Assembly: GCA_022559845.1 (NCBI GenBank)
Contig: CM040126.1
Span: 119,946,886-120,010,885, forward strand
Direction: 5' to 3'
Origin: Amorphophallus konjac
Lineage: Eukaryota; Streptophyta; Magnoliopsida; Alismatales; Araceae
Length of the DNA stretch: 64,000 nucleotides
The notes beneath the pieces are model-generated. The model did not search any database and was not told the DNA's origin. It was given only the letters and a program-made list of their open reading frames with translations. This document shows positions 1 through 10,322 of the stretch, piece by piece. The position numbers and the translations under genes are program-made. Within the stretch, counting starts at the first letter, position 1; each line of letters starts with the position of its first letter.

Positions 1-181
1 AAGCTAAATTAAAATTTAAAATTTTTGATATCAATAAAAAATATTATTATTTGTTAAAACATGGCCTCCTTGTATCTTTGGTGTTGTTTTACGTGTTGGT
101 TGGTTTACTCTGATTATTCATGATTGTATCACTACCACGTTCCGAGCATGCCTTCCGCTGCTATCGGTTCGGGACATGACA
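1..181 (+). mobile_element. Element O: 3' end of the 5' LTR
   Basis: Positions 1-181 match the last part of the LTR ending at 15534: both have the A+T-rich block, the AACATGGCCTCC block and the end CTGCTATCGGTTCG followed by GACA. The LTR ends in CA at 181 and a tRNA-iMet primer-binding site follows four bases later, so this is the 5' LTR of a plus-strand gypsy element whose start lies left of the window. Confidence 0.9.
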
Positions 182-185
182 GAAG

Positions 186-198
186 TGGTATCAGAGCC
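186..198 (+). other. Element O primer-binding site (tRNA-iMet)
   Basis: TGGTATCAGAGCC lies four bases after the LTR end. It is complementary to the 3' end of plant initiator tRNA-Met, the usual primer for chromovirus and most plant copia minus-strand DNA synthesis. Confidence 0.95.
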
Positions 199-311
199 TA
201 GGTTGTTTGAGTCCCAAGTTCTTGTTCATAAGCATAGGTTTCCATAAGTAATAGGTCATATAGTCCGTGTCATCCCTTCGTGTCAGCTGGTGAGATTGGG
301 TGGTGTCTCAG

Positions 312-395
312 GTTAAGTAATAAAACATGTACAAGACTACGGTAGTGCGACACGTAAGGGTAATAAGATTTATTAACTTTATATTTATTTTTCAG
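312..395 (+). other. Candidate leader intron of element O
   Basis: CAG|GTTAAGT at 309-318 resembles a donor, and an A+T-rich stretch with TTATTAAC then TTTATTTTTCAG ending at 395 resembles branch site plus acceptor. The mini-Gag ATG follows 19 bases later. The Tekay element has a similar acceptor (TGTTTTTCAG, ending 5750) just before its gag ATG. Splicing is inferred, not shown. Confidence 0.35.
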
Positions 396-414
396 GAATC
401 TAAGCTTCTTTAAA

Positions 415-747
415 ATGAAAGTGAGAGGGTCCGCGAGTAAGTTAAGGCACAATTTTGTTAGAGGATGGCGAGTCCGTCGTAAAGAGTTTCAAAGTAATAA
501 AAAGGGAAGGAATAACCTGTCACAAAAGAGATGTTCTTAGTGTCACATATTAGGTCATCGAGCCGGAGAGTGTTGGAGGAAGCATGGAGCGTGTCTTCGT
601 TGCGGAAGTATGGACCATAGGATGGCTAGTTGCCATAAACTACCCCCGCAAGCTAAAATTAAAGTTGAATCGGAACCGGTTTTGAAGGAGCCCCAACCTA
701 TTATCGACGAAGGAATTATAGAAGGTTTCATCCTTAGCCATAGTTAA
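415..747 (+). pseudogene. gag: Mini-Gag nucleocapsid ORF with two CCHC zinc knuckles
   Basis: A 110-codon frame opens with ATG at 415 and ends in TAA at 745-747. Its N-terminus is basic (MKVRGSASK, later VRRKEF). Two knuckles of the form C-x2-C-x4-H-x4-C follow: the first starts CS*C (codons 40-43, ending GEC), the second CLRC-GSMD-H-RMAS-C. The sole internal stop (TAG, 538-540) falls inside the first knuckle. Paired knuckles with the wording ECWRK-GAC-RCGS resemble the C-terminal nucleocapsid part of chromovirus Gag. Capsid and all of pol are absent, so this is either a Gag remnant or a small protein kept to bind the element's own RNA. Having its own ATG after an acceptor-like site is odd for a mere remnant. 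Family membership is inferred from motif form. Confidence 0.6.
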
Positions 748-825
748 TTCTTTTCATTTCGCTAGATTATGATTAACATGTTATTTTGAATAAATAGACA
801 AGGACAATCTTAGTTAAATTAGTTG

Positions 826-827
<2 letters not shown>

Positions 828-858
<31 letters not shown>
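828..858. repeat. (TA)n microsatellite
   Basis: About fifteen uninterrupted AT dinucleotides, in the non-coding 3' part of the O interior. Confidence 0.98.
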
Positions 859-860
<2 letters not shown>

Positions 861-890
861 GATCGGTGAATTTGGGGACCAAATTCCTGA

Positions 891-903
891 AAGTGGGGGA
901 GGG
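891..903 (+). other. Element O polypurine tract
   Basis: AAGTGGGGGAGGG abuts the LTR start TGTAACACC at 904. This is the expected primer site for plus-strand DNA synthesis. Confidence 0.85.
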
Positions 904-1231
904 TGTAACACCCCAGTCAATTAATAAAGGTTAAAATTAAAGTATAAATTATTTACTGAAATGAAAAATAAGGGAAAAGAAATAGATGGAATTATGTTGT
1001 GAATTAAGTCATAGATTTGCTTAAAATATTGAACTTGATAAAAATTTTGTATGAATAAATAAAAATAACAAAAGGAAAGAAAATAAATTAGGAAAATTTA
1101 CTTATGACCCGTCTAAAGGTCAGGCCGACCTATTGAAAATGTTAAAATAATTATATTCCTAATTAACTTACCAATGATCTTCCTTAGTTAAATGACACTA
1201 TAATAATTAATTATTTTGAAAGTGACCAAAC

Positions 1232-1241
1232 TATATAAATA
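1232..1241 (+). promoter_or_regulatory. TATA box of element O 3' LTR
   Basis: TATATAAATA, about 330 bp into the LTR, the usual place for the U3 core promoter. The matching 5' copy lies outside the window. Confidence 0.6.
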
Positions 1242-2292
1242 AGAAGGAATAATTATTTTACTACAATGACCATTTAATAGTTTGAGGTACAATCATTTTT
1301 CCATGGCGATCCGAATTTAACATAATAAATTAGATTAATCGAATTCCACCCTTAGGCCGAACTTTGACCAATTTTTAAAAACATATGAAAATTTTATATT
1401 CTTGTAGAGGACGGAATGCTTACCAACATTGATAACTGGGTCGACCCTGAAAGAAAATTTTATTATGTCCAAATTATTTTTTATGTCCGAATTTTATTAT
1501 GTCCGAGTTTTACCCGAGTTTTCCTTTTATTTAGAACCCCCTTAATCGGAGTTTTAATTAGAACCCCCTTAATCGATCCAATTCGAGCCCAATTCAAGAC
1601 CATTTAAGCCCAATCTAGACCCAATCGATAGGTCCATGCTCGAAGCCCATTTCCCCTCTGTTTTCCCACGAAAAGCCAAACCCTAGCCGTCGAATTTTGA
1701 AGATAAGCTTATTGATTCGGTCAACCGTGAATATCGCGTGAAGGACTCTTCTCGTCGATCCCCAAGCCCACACACGACTCGTCCTTCGACCCTAGCCCTA
1801 TAAGTCGATGCCCAACACTCCCGAGAACTCCATTTTGCTAATTCAGCCACCGGCAAGGATGATCGAGGGCGTGGTGCAACGAGGAAAGCGAGGGTTTCGC
1901 ATTAGGGTTCGTGGTGTCGTCTTCCTTTCTCGCGATTAAAGGTAGGTTTCTCTCAGGTCAAATTCTAATTAAAGCATGCTAGTTTGTTCATCTTTGTGTC
2001 CTCTTTCCAATGATACTAAATAGCCCAATTTTTATCTAATATAGCGATCACGATTAGGTCTTCAATCAAGGCATGTCGAGTTAGGGTTCCGACAACGTTC
2101 CTTTCTTTTAGATTGATCTAAGCTCGGATCCTAGTAGGCTAAATTTTAATTGATTGCATCCATCTTGTGCTGATTTTTGTCCTCTTTCATTTGACAGTGA
2201 AATGCCCAATTTTCATGTTGTATACCGGAAGTTATTTTGAGTTTTCCTGAGGAGTGTCATGGCTCGCCGGAGGTCGGGCTCGGATTCAGAAA

Positions 2293-2407
2293 CGGTCCAC
2301 CAGAGACCGCTGCTCTGAGAAAGCGGTCTTGCGACCAACCGCCTCTGCCAGTGTTGTTTTTTTGGGGGGGCTCAAATGGGCAGAAGTGGTCGTTGACCGA
2401 CCGCTAC
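2293..2407 (+). repeat. GCGGTC/GACCGC inverted-repeat array in O LTR (left part)
   Basis: CGGTC (2293-2297) pairs with GACCG (2305-2309); further GCGGTC, CCGC, GTGGTCG and CGACCGC arms follow up to the Tekay insertion. The array continues at 13584 after the insertion. Arms of GTGGTCG/CGACCGC include a G.U pair, consistent with an RNA stem. Confidence 0.6.
2403..2407. repeat. Target-site duplication GCTAC (left copy) of Tekay element
   Basis: GCTAC here and again at 13579-13583, immediately outside the two LTR ends. A perfect 5-bp TSD fixes the element's borders and shows that it inserted into the O LTR. Confidence 0.95.
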
Positions 2408-3187
2408 TGCTATGACCGCTAAATGGGCACTAGCCAATCGGGTATAATTCGGACCCATGAGACTCAACGGGCCGGAAAACTGGACGGATTAATTAAGAAT
2501 CCTTAGAAAACTCGTACCTTAACATAGGAACATCAGAAAAGCATGAAACTAGGCTCGTTAGAAAACTTGGGCTCTTAGCCCAAACTCCTTTGTTGGGGAG
2601 GAAGCCCAAACTCCTTTGTTGGGGAGGAAGCCCAATTCACACCAGAACTTGGGCTCGGAGCCCTTTGGCTGACAGCTATCACGAAGGGGTGTGACTGTAG
2701 GGGAAATTCAAAGGTAATTAATGGGAAATTCATAACTTCGCCTGTGGTTAATGAAATGACCTGAAACCAAGGCCAAAATTTCAAGTAGGATGTTAGCTAC
2801 AACTTCTATGATGGGGTCGAGGCCCAATGCAGACTGGATAATAGAGTTGTGCTCGGATTACCTCGGGCTACCGAAGGGTCACGACTGAAACAGAGGAGGA
2901 ATAATGTTAATATTGCCAAAATCATAACTCATGCTAGAGTTGATGAAATTCGATGAAACCATAACTGAAAGTTAGATCTAGAGGTCCTCTTTATTTCATA
3001 TGAAGACAGCCCAACCTAAATCCAAACAGAAAAGTACACCCATTCATATCTTTGACCAGGTAGACGAAGGGTCATCTCTGTTCAAACCGAAAGGATGCTT
3101 AGCATTAACCTTCCTTAAACCATCGACCTTGGGAAGCAGGTGGGAGCCTTCTGGGTCGTAGGAGAACCTTGGGAGACTAGAAAGAAA

Positions 3188-3197
3188 CTATAAAAGG
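3188..3197 (+). promoter_or_regulatory. TATA box, Tekay 5' LTR
   Basis: CTATAAAAGG, conserved at the matching place in the 3' LTR (11078-11087). Transcription would begin about 30 bp downstream. Confidence 0.7.
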
Positions 3198-3639
3198 AAG
3201 GGGGTGTCATGGGTGGTCACCCTTTTAGCAACACTAATCTTCCATTTTCTGTCACCTACGGTTTCCCTTTGGTAAGGAAGATAGGTGAGGGACCTGGGCA
3301 TTTCTTAGAAGGGTGAACCTACAGTGAAGTCTTGGGAGGGCCTGGGGTGTGGATCTCATCCCCGGATCGAAAAGGTTAAAGCTGAGGAGGATCTGGGGTG
3401 TGGATATTATCCCCGGATCGTCGGTTAGCATCTCAAAGGTAGGCACTTAACCTCAAACTTTAGGGGTCAACAATGCATTAGAACGGTTTTAAATATATTT
3501 TATACACTTTAAAGAGGGATTAAGGGCACGTGGGGACCACCACCATTTTCATTTTGGTTTTTGGTTTCATCAAGTTTTGGGCTTCCACGAGTTACCTCTA
3601 TGTCTCTAAGGATTTGCACAGCCCCTAGGAAGGTCAGCC

Positions 3640-3830
3640 TTTGAGGCAAGGTATGTGCATATTTCATGTTGATCATGGCAAGGCATGTACATATTTCATA
3701 TGATTCATAGCAAGGTCTGTGCATATTTCATGTTGATCATGGCAAGGCCTGTACATATTTCATATGGTTCATAGCAAGGTCTGTGCATATTTCATGTTGA
3801 TCATGGCAAGGTCTGTGCATAGTTCCTAAT
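3640..3830 (+). repeat. Tandem array AAGGTCTGTGCATATTTC in Tekay 5' LTR
   Basis: About five units of roughly 32 bp alternate AAGGTCTGTGCATATTTC-ATGTTGATCATGGC with a variant AAGGCCTGTACATATTTC-ATATGGTTCATAGC. It runs directly into the related GGTCGGTGCA array. Confidence 0.9.
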
Positions 3831-3837
3831 ATTCAGA

Positions 3838-4305
3838 GTGAGGTCGGTGCAGGTTTTCCCTAGACCATAGTGAGGTCGGTGCATGTTTTGGTACAAGCAT
3901 AACTAAGGTCGGTGCATGTTTGGTCCAAGCATAACTAAGGACGGCGCACATTTGGTCCATGCATAGGTAAGGTCGGTGCATGTTTGGTCCAAGTATAACT
4001 AAGGTCGGTGTATGTTTGGTCCAAGCATAACTAAGGTCGGTGCACATTTGGTCCATGCATAGGTAAGGTAGGTGCATGTTTGGTCCAAGCATAACTAAGG
4101 TCGGTGCAAATTTGGCCCATGCATAGGTAAGGTCGGTGCATGTTTTGGTCCAAGCGTAACTAAGGTCGGTGCATGTTTGGTCCAAGCATAACTAAGGTCG
4201 GTGCATGTTTGGTCCAAGCATAACTAAGGTTGGTGCACATTTGGCCCATGCATAGGTAGGGTCGGTGCATGTTTTGGTCCAAGCATAACTAAGGCCGGTG
4301 CACCT
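3838..4305 (+). repeat. Tandem array AAGGTCGGTGCATGTTTGG in Tekay 5' LTR
   Basis: About fifteen units of 31-34 bp: AAGGTCGGTGCATGTTT-GGTCCAAGCATAACT, alternating with AAGGTCGGTGCACATTT-GGTCCATGCATAGGT. ATGTTTG and CAAGCAT around GTC can pair as a short hairpin in many units. The long open frame seen on the reverse strand here is only translation of the repeat. Confidence 0.95.
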
Positions 4306-4727
4306 GTGGGTCTGTTCAGATTTCCAAAAAAATAGAAAATGAGAGTTTGGAAAGGGCATTTTATTTCATAAAAATCTGGAAAATTAGAAATTTGTAGGAA
4401 GATAAGTTAGTAACCCACTGTAAAGGTTTCATGTACCCAAAAATTCTTTACTTTCAGATATAAGTCATTTTTTATGCATGTGTAGCCTAGAAGGATGAAC
4501 CTATACTTTCATATAGTAACTTGAACATGACTACGGGTGTGTTTAGCCATCTTAAACTATTTGCAGCATATCTATGAGCATGAGTAACTCATTAGAAGAA
4601 TGACTATGAGTATGTTTAGCCCCTTAAAATCATGAAAATTATGAGCATCATGCTAGTAATATCAAGTAAGAATATGTATGCCATGAAGGGAAAATAGCAG
4701 CATTTTGTGAGGTTGGACTTTGGTCCC

Positions 4728-4880
4728 TTCTACGGGATGGCGATACGTAACGCCGCGGAAGTAAAAGATCCCAGGGGATGGCGATACGTAACGCCCTGGT
4801 TTAAAATCCTATTGATTTAGTCTTCATTCCCATTGTGGGGCAGCCTTTGTGGGATGACGATACGTAACGTCACTGGGCCA
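4728..4880 (+). repeat. Three GGCGATACGTAACGCC hairpin units, Tekay 5' LTR
   Basis: GATGGCGATACGTAACGCC occurs at about 4736 and 4777, and a variant GATGACGATACGTAACGTC at about 4855. TGGCG and CGCCA-type arms flank the loop ATACGTAA. In the variant, G to A in one arm and C to T in the other keep the pairing: a compensatory change. Confidence 0.85.
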
Positions 4881-5564
4881 CAAGAATCTAGGTGGGAGTT
4901 CACTCTCGGGTCTGCGTAGTACTCTTTCGTTCGTTATATGTGTGGGCCTCCTGTGTTTGCGGCAGCTGTCCGGTTCCATGAATGGCAATAATATGAACTC
5001 TCATAAAATATGATAATAGGTAATTGTTCTTGTGCTGGGGTCTTTCTGCATGCATAGGTGTTCATACACTAGTTAAAGAATCTGCACTTTCCTTGTTTCA
5101 GTTATTTTAAGTAGATGATATTAATTGAACTATGCTACTGCTAACATCTGAAAAATACATATAAATTATTATATATATGCAAGTTAACCCCAGTTTGTTT
5201 AGGATGCCTACTGAGCGTCACACTCACCCTTGTGACACATGTTTTTCAGGAAATATAGAGGAGGAGGTTGAGGTGGAGGCAGCAGCAAAGGAATAGAGTT
5301 AGCACAGTCTGTCTGGGTATGCTACGGTTGAATGTTTTGCTATATGTAGGGGTGTGGGGTGAAAAGCCCATGTGGGCTCATGTGTAATCTGGGACATGAA
5401 CCTGTACGCTTTTTGGAGATTATGAATGGTTGAGATGCTTACCTACATTTCTTGTAACCTGTGGTTTCTCTCTCATGTGAATGTATACATGTTACATAAT
5501 ATTGTGCTTCCGCGATACGTACGAAGTGATTGCTTCGGGGTCCGAAAAAAGGGAAAAACAATAA

Positions 5565-5594
5565 TCCCAAAAATTTGGGGATCGGATCCCGAGG
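5565..5594 (+). other. Paired inverted repeats at the Tekay LTR end
   Basis: CCAAAAATTTGG and GGATCGGATCC lie side by side within 40 bp of the LTR terminus in both copies (3' copy near 13543-13570). They could be structural signals near the U5 end; function unknown. Confidence 0.5.
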
Positions 5595-5604
5595 CGTTAC
5601 AATG

Positions 5605-5617
5605 TGGTATCAGAGCA
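5605..5617 (+). other. Tekay primer-binding site (tRNA-iMet)
   Basis: TGGTATCAGAGCA starts three bases after the LTR end. Confidence 0.95.
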
Positions 5618-5754
5618 CGAGAGACAAACCATGGTTACAACCATTCCAGATGTTCCGTAGTGGAGGTAGTGATAGGTTAGAGTGGGGAAAGGGCAGAGTA
5701 TGTTTGAAACCATTTAAACCCTCTCACTCAGATTATTGTATGTTTTTCAGAACC

Positions 5755-6800
5755 ATGCCGCCAAGAAGGCAAAGAGATCTTCCCCAGGCGGACGAGAGGG
5801 GATCGGGGGTAGATGACCCAAATGGGTCGCATGACGGGGCTGTCCATGCCCCTGCAGTTGGCAGTGGGCAGATGCCCAATGCAGGAGTCAACCTGGAAGG
5901 GTTCATGCAGAGCTTCCAAGGCTTGATGTAGGCCATGCAGCAACAAATGCTATAGCAGCCCGCAACTGAACCACGTCATGACCTGCCGGCACTTGATACG
6001 TTCCTAAGGTTGGTGCCTCCTATCTTTAAGGGGGAGAGCCGTCCAGAGGTGGCTGAGTCATGGCTCAGCGAAATGGAAAAGAAGTTCTGCGCAATGCGGT
6101 GTCTCGAAGAGGAGAAGGTGAACCTGGCGACCTATGTTCTGCAAGACCATGCCGACTTGTTGAGGAAGGCCAAGATGCGGACCACCTTCGCGGACTACCC
6201 CGATGGTGACATACTGTGGGAGGAGTTCCTGGCTGTCTTCCGAGAGAAGTGTTTTCCAGAACATGTGTGAGACGCGAAGGAGCAAGAATTTCTTAGTCTC
6301 GAGCAGAGGAGCATGTTGGTGATCGACTACGAGGCCAAGTTTTCAGCCCTGGGCCAATATGCTCCGCACATATTTGATGATGCGCATCGGAAGGTGAAGA
6401 AATTTGTCAATGGCCTGCACAGCAATGTCCGACGCTATGTCGCAACCCAAGACCCTGGCTCCTACCCAACGACGTTGAGGCTTACTCATCTAGCCAAGCA
6501 AGAAAATACAAGGTAATGGCTGAAGCCATAAAAGTTAGGAAATATATAAGGGTAAGTCCTAACCAATGTCCATTTATAGGTTCACCGAGGAGAAGAAGTC
6601 GTCGGGCAAGAGACCTATGCAGGCCGGAGGGAGGCGAGACAAGGAAAAGGTGGCGTGCCAAGGATCGGTTCCGAAGGTCGGGCCGGGGATTCCGTTTTGT
6701 ATCTAGTGTGGGCGCAACCAACGGGGACAAGAATGCTGGAGGACTGAAGGCAAGTGTTATGAATGCGGCAAGGGTGGACACTTTGTGAAGAATTGCCCCA
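5755..6800 (+). pseudogene. gag: Tekay Gag (capsid and nucleocapsid), broken
   Basis: Gag would package the element RNA into virus-like particles in the cytoplasm. The start is ATG at 5755 (MPPRRQRDL), just after an acceptor-like TTTTTCAG. The frame runs through VPPIFKGESRPEVAESWL and the capsid segment FADYPDGDILWEEFLAVFREK to about 6516, crossing stops at GLM*AMQQ, QQML*QP and HV*DAK, then shifts frame in the basic linker. The nucleocapsid zinc knuckle KCYECGKGGHFVKNC (C-x2-C-x4-H-x4-C) lies at 6755-6796. The stops are at expected Gln or Arg codons. Capsid motifs match Ty3/gypsy Gag; no intact product is possible. Confidence 0.88.
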
Positions 6801-6889
6801 AGAAGGCTCAGCAAAAGCCATTTTCTCTATAAGAGAAGATTCAATACAAAGGGCGAGTCTATGCGGTAATGCAAGAGGAGGCAGACAAT

Positions 6890-7338
6890 ACCCGGTCGTG
6901 GCTGAAGGTACGCTCCTTGTGGATAATGTTTATGCAAAGGTCTTGTTTGACTCGGGGGCTACACATACATTCATATCCACTAGTTTTGCCAACCAACTAA
7001 AGAACCCCACCCCAAGCCACATTCTTTGGTGAAATGATAGTTAGCACACCAACTGTGAAACAAGTCCACACCAAGCTTGTGATCCCCACTATAGAAGTCA
7101 ACATCAATGGGAGGATATTGCTGGGGGAAGCATACATCCTAGATATGAATGACTTTGACCTCATTCTGGGGATGGACTGGTTAGACAAACACTGCGCTCT
7201 CTTGGACTGCCATCGAAAGAGAGTGATTTTTCAGAAATCGGGGAAGGAGACATTCTTCTTTCAATGCCCTAAGGACAAGTCAGGAAGAATGATGGTAAGG
7301 TCGGTCAAGACTTTGGATGTGACTATTTCTTAGCCATT
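6890..7338 (+). pseudogene. pol-PR: Tekay aspartic protease, frameshifted
   Basis: The protease cuts the Gag-Pol polyprotein. The catalytic triad DSG is intact in VLFDSGATHTFIS (DSG at 6949-6957). The second half, with AYILDMNDFDLILGMDWL, is in another frame after a shift near 7030. A further shift near 7310 separates it from the RT linker EEGSVKTLEDL. The motifs are the usual ones for chromovirus protease. Confidence 0.88.
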
Positions 7339-8309
7339 ATGGTGCTTGAAGAAGGCTCCGTCAAGACTTTGGAAGACTTGGACATAGTCCGAGAATTTCC
7401 TGATGTGTTTCCCGAGGATCTATCGGGACTACCACCAGCTCAAGAGATAGAGTTCTCTATTGAGCTAGTACCAGGCACCGCACCCATCTCTATTCCACCA
7501 TACCGAATGGCTCCGGCAGAACTTGCTGAACTCAGGAAGCAATTGCAAGAGTTGCTAGACAAGGCTTCATCCGGCCCAGCGTGTCCCCGTGGGGAGCACC
7601 AGTATTGTTTGTGCGGAAGAAGGATGGTACCATGTGTCTGTGCATTGATTACCACAAGCTCAACCAGGTCACCATAAAGAACAAGTACCCTCTACCGAGG
7701 ATTGAGGAGTTGTTTGACCAATTATCATCTGCCAAAGTCTTCTCCAAGATTGATCTGAGGACAGGTTATCACCAGATCAGAATCAAACCCGAAGATGTGC
7801 CGAAGTCGGCCTTTAGGACTAGGTATGGTCACTACAAGTTCTTAGTAGTACCATTCGGGTTGACTAATGCACCGACTGTATTCATGGAACAGATGAATCA
7901 GATTTTCCGCCCCTATCTAGATCAGTTTGTCGTGGTCTTTATAGACGACATCCTGATATATTCTGCCAGTCAAGAGGAGCATCGGCAGCACTGGAGAGTG
8001 GTTCTGCAGACCCTCAGGGAGAACAAATTCTTCGCCAAGTTCAGCAAATGTGAATTCTGGCTAGATCGGGTTATGTTTCTCGGGCATGTTATATCCTAGA
8101 ATGGCAAATCAGTGGACCCTAGCAAGGTGGAAGCAATGACAAAATGGGAAGCACCGAAGATAGTCATGGAGATTAGAAGCTTCCTTGGACTGGCTGGGTA
8201 TTATCGCCGGTTCATCGAAGGTTTCTCCACCGTTGCAGCCCCAATGACTAAGCTGACCAAGAAAGGAGCAAAGTTTATCTGGTCAACAGAGTGTGAAGAT
8301 AACTTTTAG
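7339..8309 (+). pseudogene. pol-RT: Tekay reverse transcriptase, broken
   Basis: RT copies element RNA into DNA. The N-terminal part ([32 protein letters not shown]) runs to about 7563, where one G is missing in AAGGCTTC and shifts the frame. The core then continues from 7581: [45 protein letters not shown] and the catalytic FIDD at 7938-7949, followed by FLGHVIS. TAG stops follow at 8097 and 8307, the second replacing an expected Gln (NF*MLKEKL). The domain is complete but not translatable as one frame. Confidence 0.95.
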
Positions 8310-8867
8310 ATGCTCAAGGAAAAATTGACTACGGCTCCGGTGTTGGCACTCCCTCGAGGGGGCGACGGCTTCACTGTTTACACAGATGCCTCTAGAATCG
8401 GCCTCGGTTGCGTACTGATGCAAAATGGCCGGGTGATCGCCTATGCCTCAAGACAGCTGAAGGACCGTGAAAGGAAGTACTCCACTCATGACCTAGAAAT
8501 GGCAGCAGTGGTCCACGCCATGCGTATCTGGAGGCACTATTTATATGGGGTTCGATTTGAGGTCTTCACCGACCATCAGAGTCTCAAGTACATATTCACC
8601 CAGAAGGAACTCAATTTAAGGCAAAGGAGATGGGTCGAGCTATTGAAAGACTATGACTTCACCTTACAATACCATTTGGGCAAGGTGAATGTGGTGGCGG
8701 ATGCTCTCAGTCGAAATTTGATGGCGCTGAGTTTGCATCGAGAGTGGGATATGATAGAGGGAGTGATCGAATCACAACTCGAGAAAAGGAAGCAGTTCGG
8801 TCTCCTAGCTGGGTTATCGGCAAGACCTGCATACTTAGATAGAATTGCTGTGGCACAAAGGTAGGAC
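8310..8867 (+). pseudogene. pol-RH: Tekay RNase H and connection
   Basis: RNase H removes the RNA strand after copying. The block [19 protein letters not shown] is followed by [36 protein letters not shown] and NVVADALSR, the conserved order of Ty3/gypsy RNase H with its acidic residues (D of YTDAS, E of LEMAA, D of FTDHQS, D of VVADALSR). A TAG at 8862-8864 (AQR*DM) again replaces Gln before the integrase. Confidence 0.95.
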
Positions 8868-10235
8868 ATGGCATTGCAGAGACAACTGAACAATGAGGAC
8901 TTCCTAATGGGAATGGATGGATTGATTGATTGCATTTCGAGGAAGGATTTGTGTACCGAACGATGTGGAAATAAAGAAGGACTTGATGCAAGAGGCTCAT
9001 GGGTCAAAATTTTCCATCCATCCTGGAAGCACCAAAATGTTCCAAGATATGAAAAGGATGTATTGGTGGCCAGGAATGAAGCGAGACATTGCGGAGTTCG
9101 TATCCAAATGCCCCACTGTCAGTAGGTAAAAATTGAGCACCAAAGACTTGGCGGTCCTCTCCAAACCATTGAAATAGCCCAGTGGAAATGGGAACAAATC
9201 ACCATGGACTTTGTGTTTGGCCTACCCATGACCAGGAGAAGGCATGACACAATTTGGGTAATTGTGGACAGGTTCACAAAGACTGCATACTTCCTGCCCG
9301 TCAACAAGCAAACTCCAATCGAATCCTTAGCGAAATTAGTCATCGCCGAGATTATTCGGTTGCATGAGGCACCCTTGTCCATCATTTCTGATAGGGACCC
9401 ACGATTCACCGTGAGGTTCTGGAAAAGTTTGCAGCAGGCTATGGGGATAGAGTTGCGGCTCAGCTCGGCCTTTCATCCTCAGACTGATGGGCAATCCGAG
9501 CGTACCATCAAAACTCTAGAGGATATGTTGAGGGCGTGCAGTATTGAATGGAGAGGAAACTGGGACAATCACTTACCCCTGATAGAGTTTGCATACAACA
9601 ATAGTTACCACTCTGCCATCGGAATGGCACCTTACGAGGGACTCTATGGGCGGCCATGTAGGTCACCGGTATGCTGGTATGAAGCTCGCGAGAAGCAGAT
9701 ATTTGGGCCACAATTGGTGCAAGATTGCCCAGAGAAGATATCCATGATCCGACAACGACTCCTCACAGCCCAGAGCCGACAGAAAAGTTATGCAGACCAG
9801 CGGCGAAGAGAATTGACATTTACGGAAGGAGACCATGTATTCCTAAAGGTGTCTCCTACCAAGGGAGTCATGCGATTTGGGAAGAAGGGCAAGCTCAGTC
9901 CCAGGTATATCGAACCTTTTGAGATTCTACAAAGGGTCGGCGAGGTAGCTTATCGACTTGCACACCCGCCCGCTTTGGCACATGTGCATCCGATCTTCCA
10001 CGTCTCCATGCTCAGGGGATATGTCCGAGATGCCTCGCATGTGATAGAATATGAGCCCTTGGAAGTTCGAGCAGATCTATCTTATGTGGAGCAGCCCATC
10101 GAGATCATCGACCAGAAGGAACAGGTATTGAGGAATAAGACCATCCGGCTGGTGAAAGTCTTATGGATGAATTATCATTCCGAGGAAGCAACTTAGGAGC
10201 CGGAGGACAAGATGCGCCAGGAATACCCCCAACTA
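8868..10235 (+). pseudogene. pol-INT: Tekay integrase with chromodomain, broken
   Basis: Integrase inserts the DNA copy; the chromodomain steers it to marked chromatin. The zinc-binding segment (HPGSTKMFQDMKRMYWWPGM, then KCPT) loses one base near 9117, giving a shift and a TAG. From 9204 the frame is open for 330 residues: catalytic D (MDF, 9207), D (SDRDPRF, 9390) and E (DGQSERTIK, 9498). The GPY/F-like block KLSPRYIEPFEIL follows at about 9890. The chromodomain spans about 10080-10232 (YVEQPIEII, VLWMNYHSEEAT) and is cut by TAG at 10194-10196 in place of the conserved Trp, with EPEDKM and PQLF readable after it. Confidence 0.95.
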
Positions 10236-10310
10236 TTCAGTGAGCAATTTTTTCTTAAAGAGAAATTTCCTTCTTTCTTTCAATTCAATTTCAAGGATGA
10301 AATTATTTTA

Positions 10311-10322
10311 AGGGGCAGAGGA
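10311..10322 (+). other. Tekay polypurine tract
   Basis: AGGGGCAGAGGA abuts the 3' LTR start. The upstream block (TTTCAAGGATGAAATT) is a short inverted repeat, also present in the LARD 3' end as TTTCGAGGGTGAAATT. Confidence 0.85.

Larger units (their letters stand above)
182..903 (+). mobile_element. Element O: very short internal region (722 bp)
   Basis: Bounded by the primer-binding site at 186 and a polypurine tract ending at 903. No protease, reverse transcriptase, RNase H or integrase is present; the only coding trace is a Gag-type zinc-knuckle ORF (415-747). With LTRs of about 3.45 kb and an interior of 0.7 kb, O is a non-autonomous gypsy element that would need enzymes from a relative. 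The last 150 bp are A+T-rich with a (TA)n run and show no gene. Confidence 0.85.
904..2407 (+). mobile_element. Element O 3' LTR, first part
   Basis: Begins TGTAACACCCC after the polypurine tract and runs until the nested Tekay element interrupts it at 2408; it resumes at 13584. Joined length is about 3.45 kb. It has a TATA box at 1232, a transcribed-looking leader around 1270-1941 (AAACCCTAGCCG) and a donor-like AAAG|GTAGGT at 1941/1942. Inverted repeats of GCGGTC and GACCGC type begin near 2290. No gene is present. Confidence 0.88.
2408..5601 (+). mobile_element. Tekay 5' LTR
   Basis: Starts TGCTATGACC, ends GCGTTACA at 5601, and is homologous throughout to 10323-13578. A 26-bp tandem duplication (around 2579-2630, AACTCCTTTGTTGGGG unit) is absent from the 3' copy. 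TATA lies at 3188, a donor-like CAAAG|GTAGGC at 3437-3438, and an acceptor-like TTTTTCAG|G at about 5249. The space between is filled with tandem arrays. Confidence 0.93.

Noticed and set aside
186..198. tRNA-like matches at TGGTATCAGAGC sites
   Set aside because: Only the 12-13 bases complementary to the tRNA 3' end are present, next to LTRs; these are primer-binding sites, not tRNA genes.
3826..4185. 119-codon minus-strand ORF with repeated MDQTCTDLSYAW wording (also 11991-12345)
   Set aside because: It is translation of the LTR tandem array on the antisense strand; unit length happens to keep the frame open. The same holds for ORFs over the motif arrays at 41674-41892, 50609-50982 and 60442-60855.
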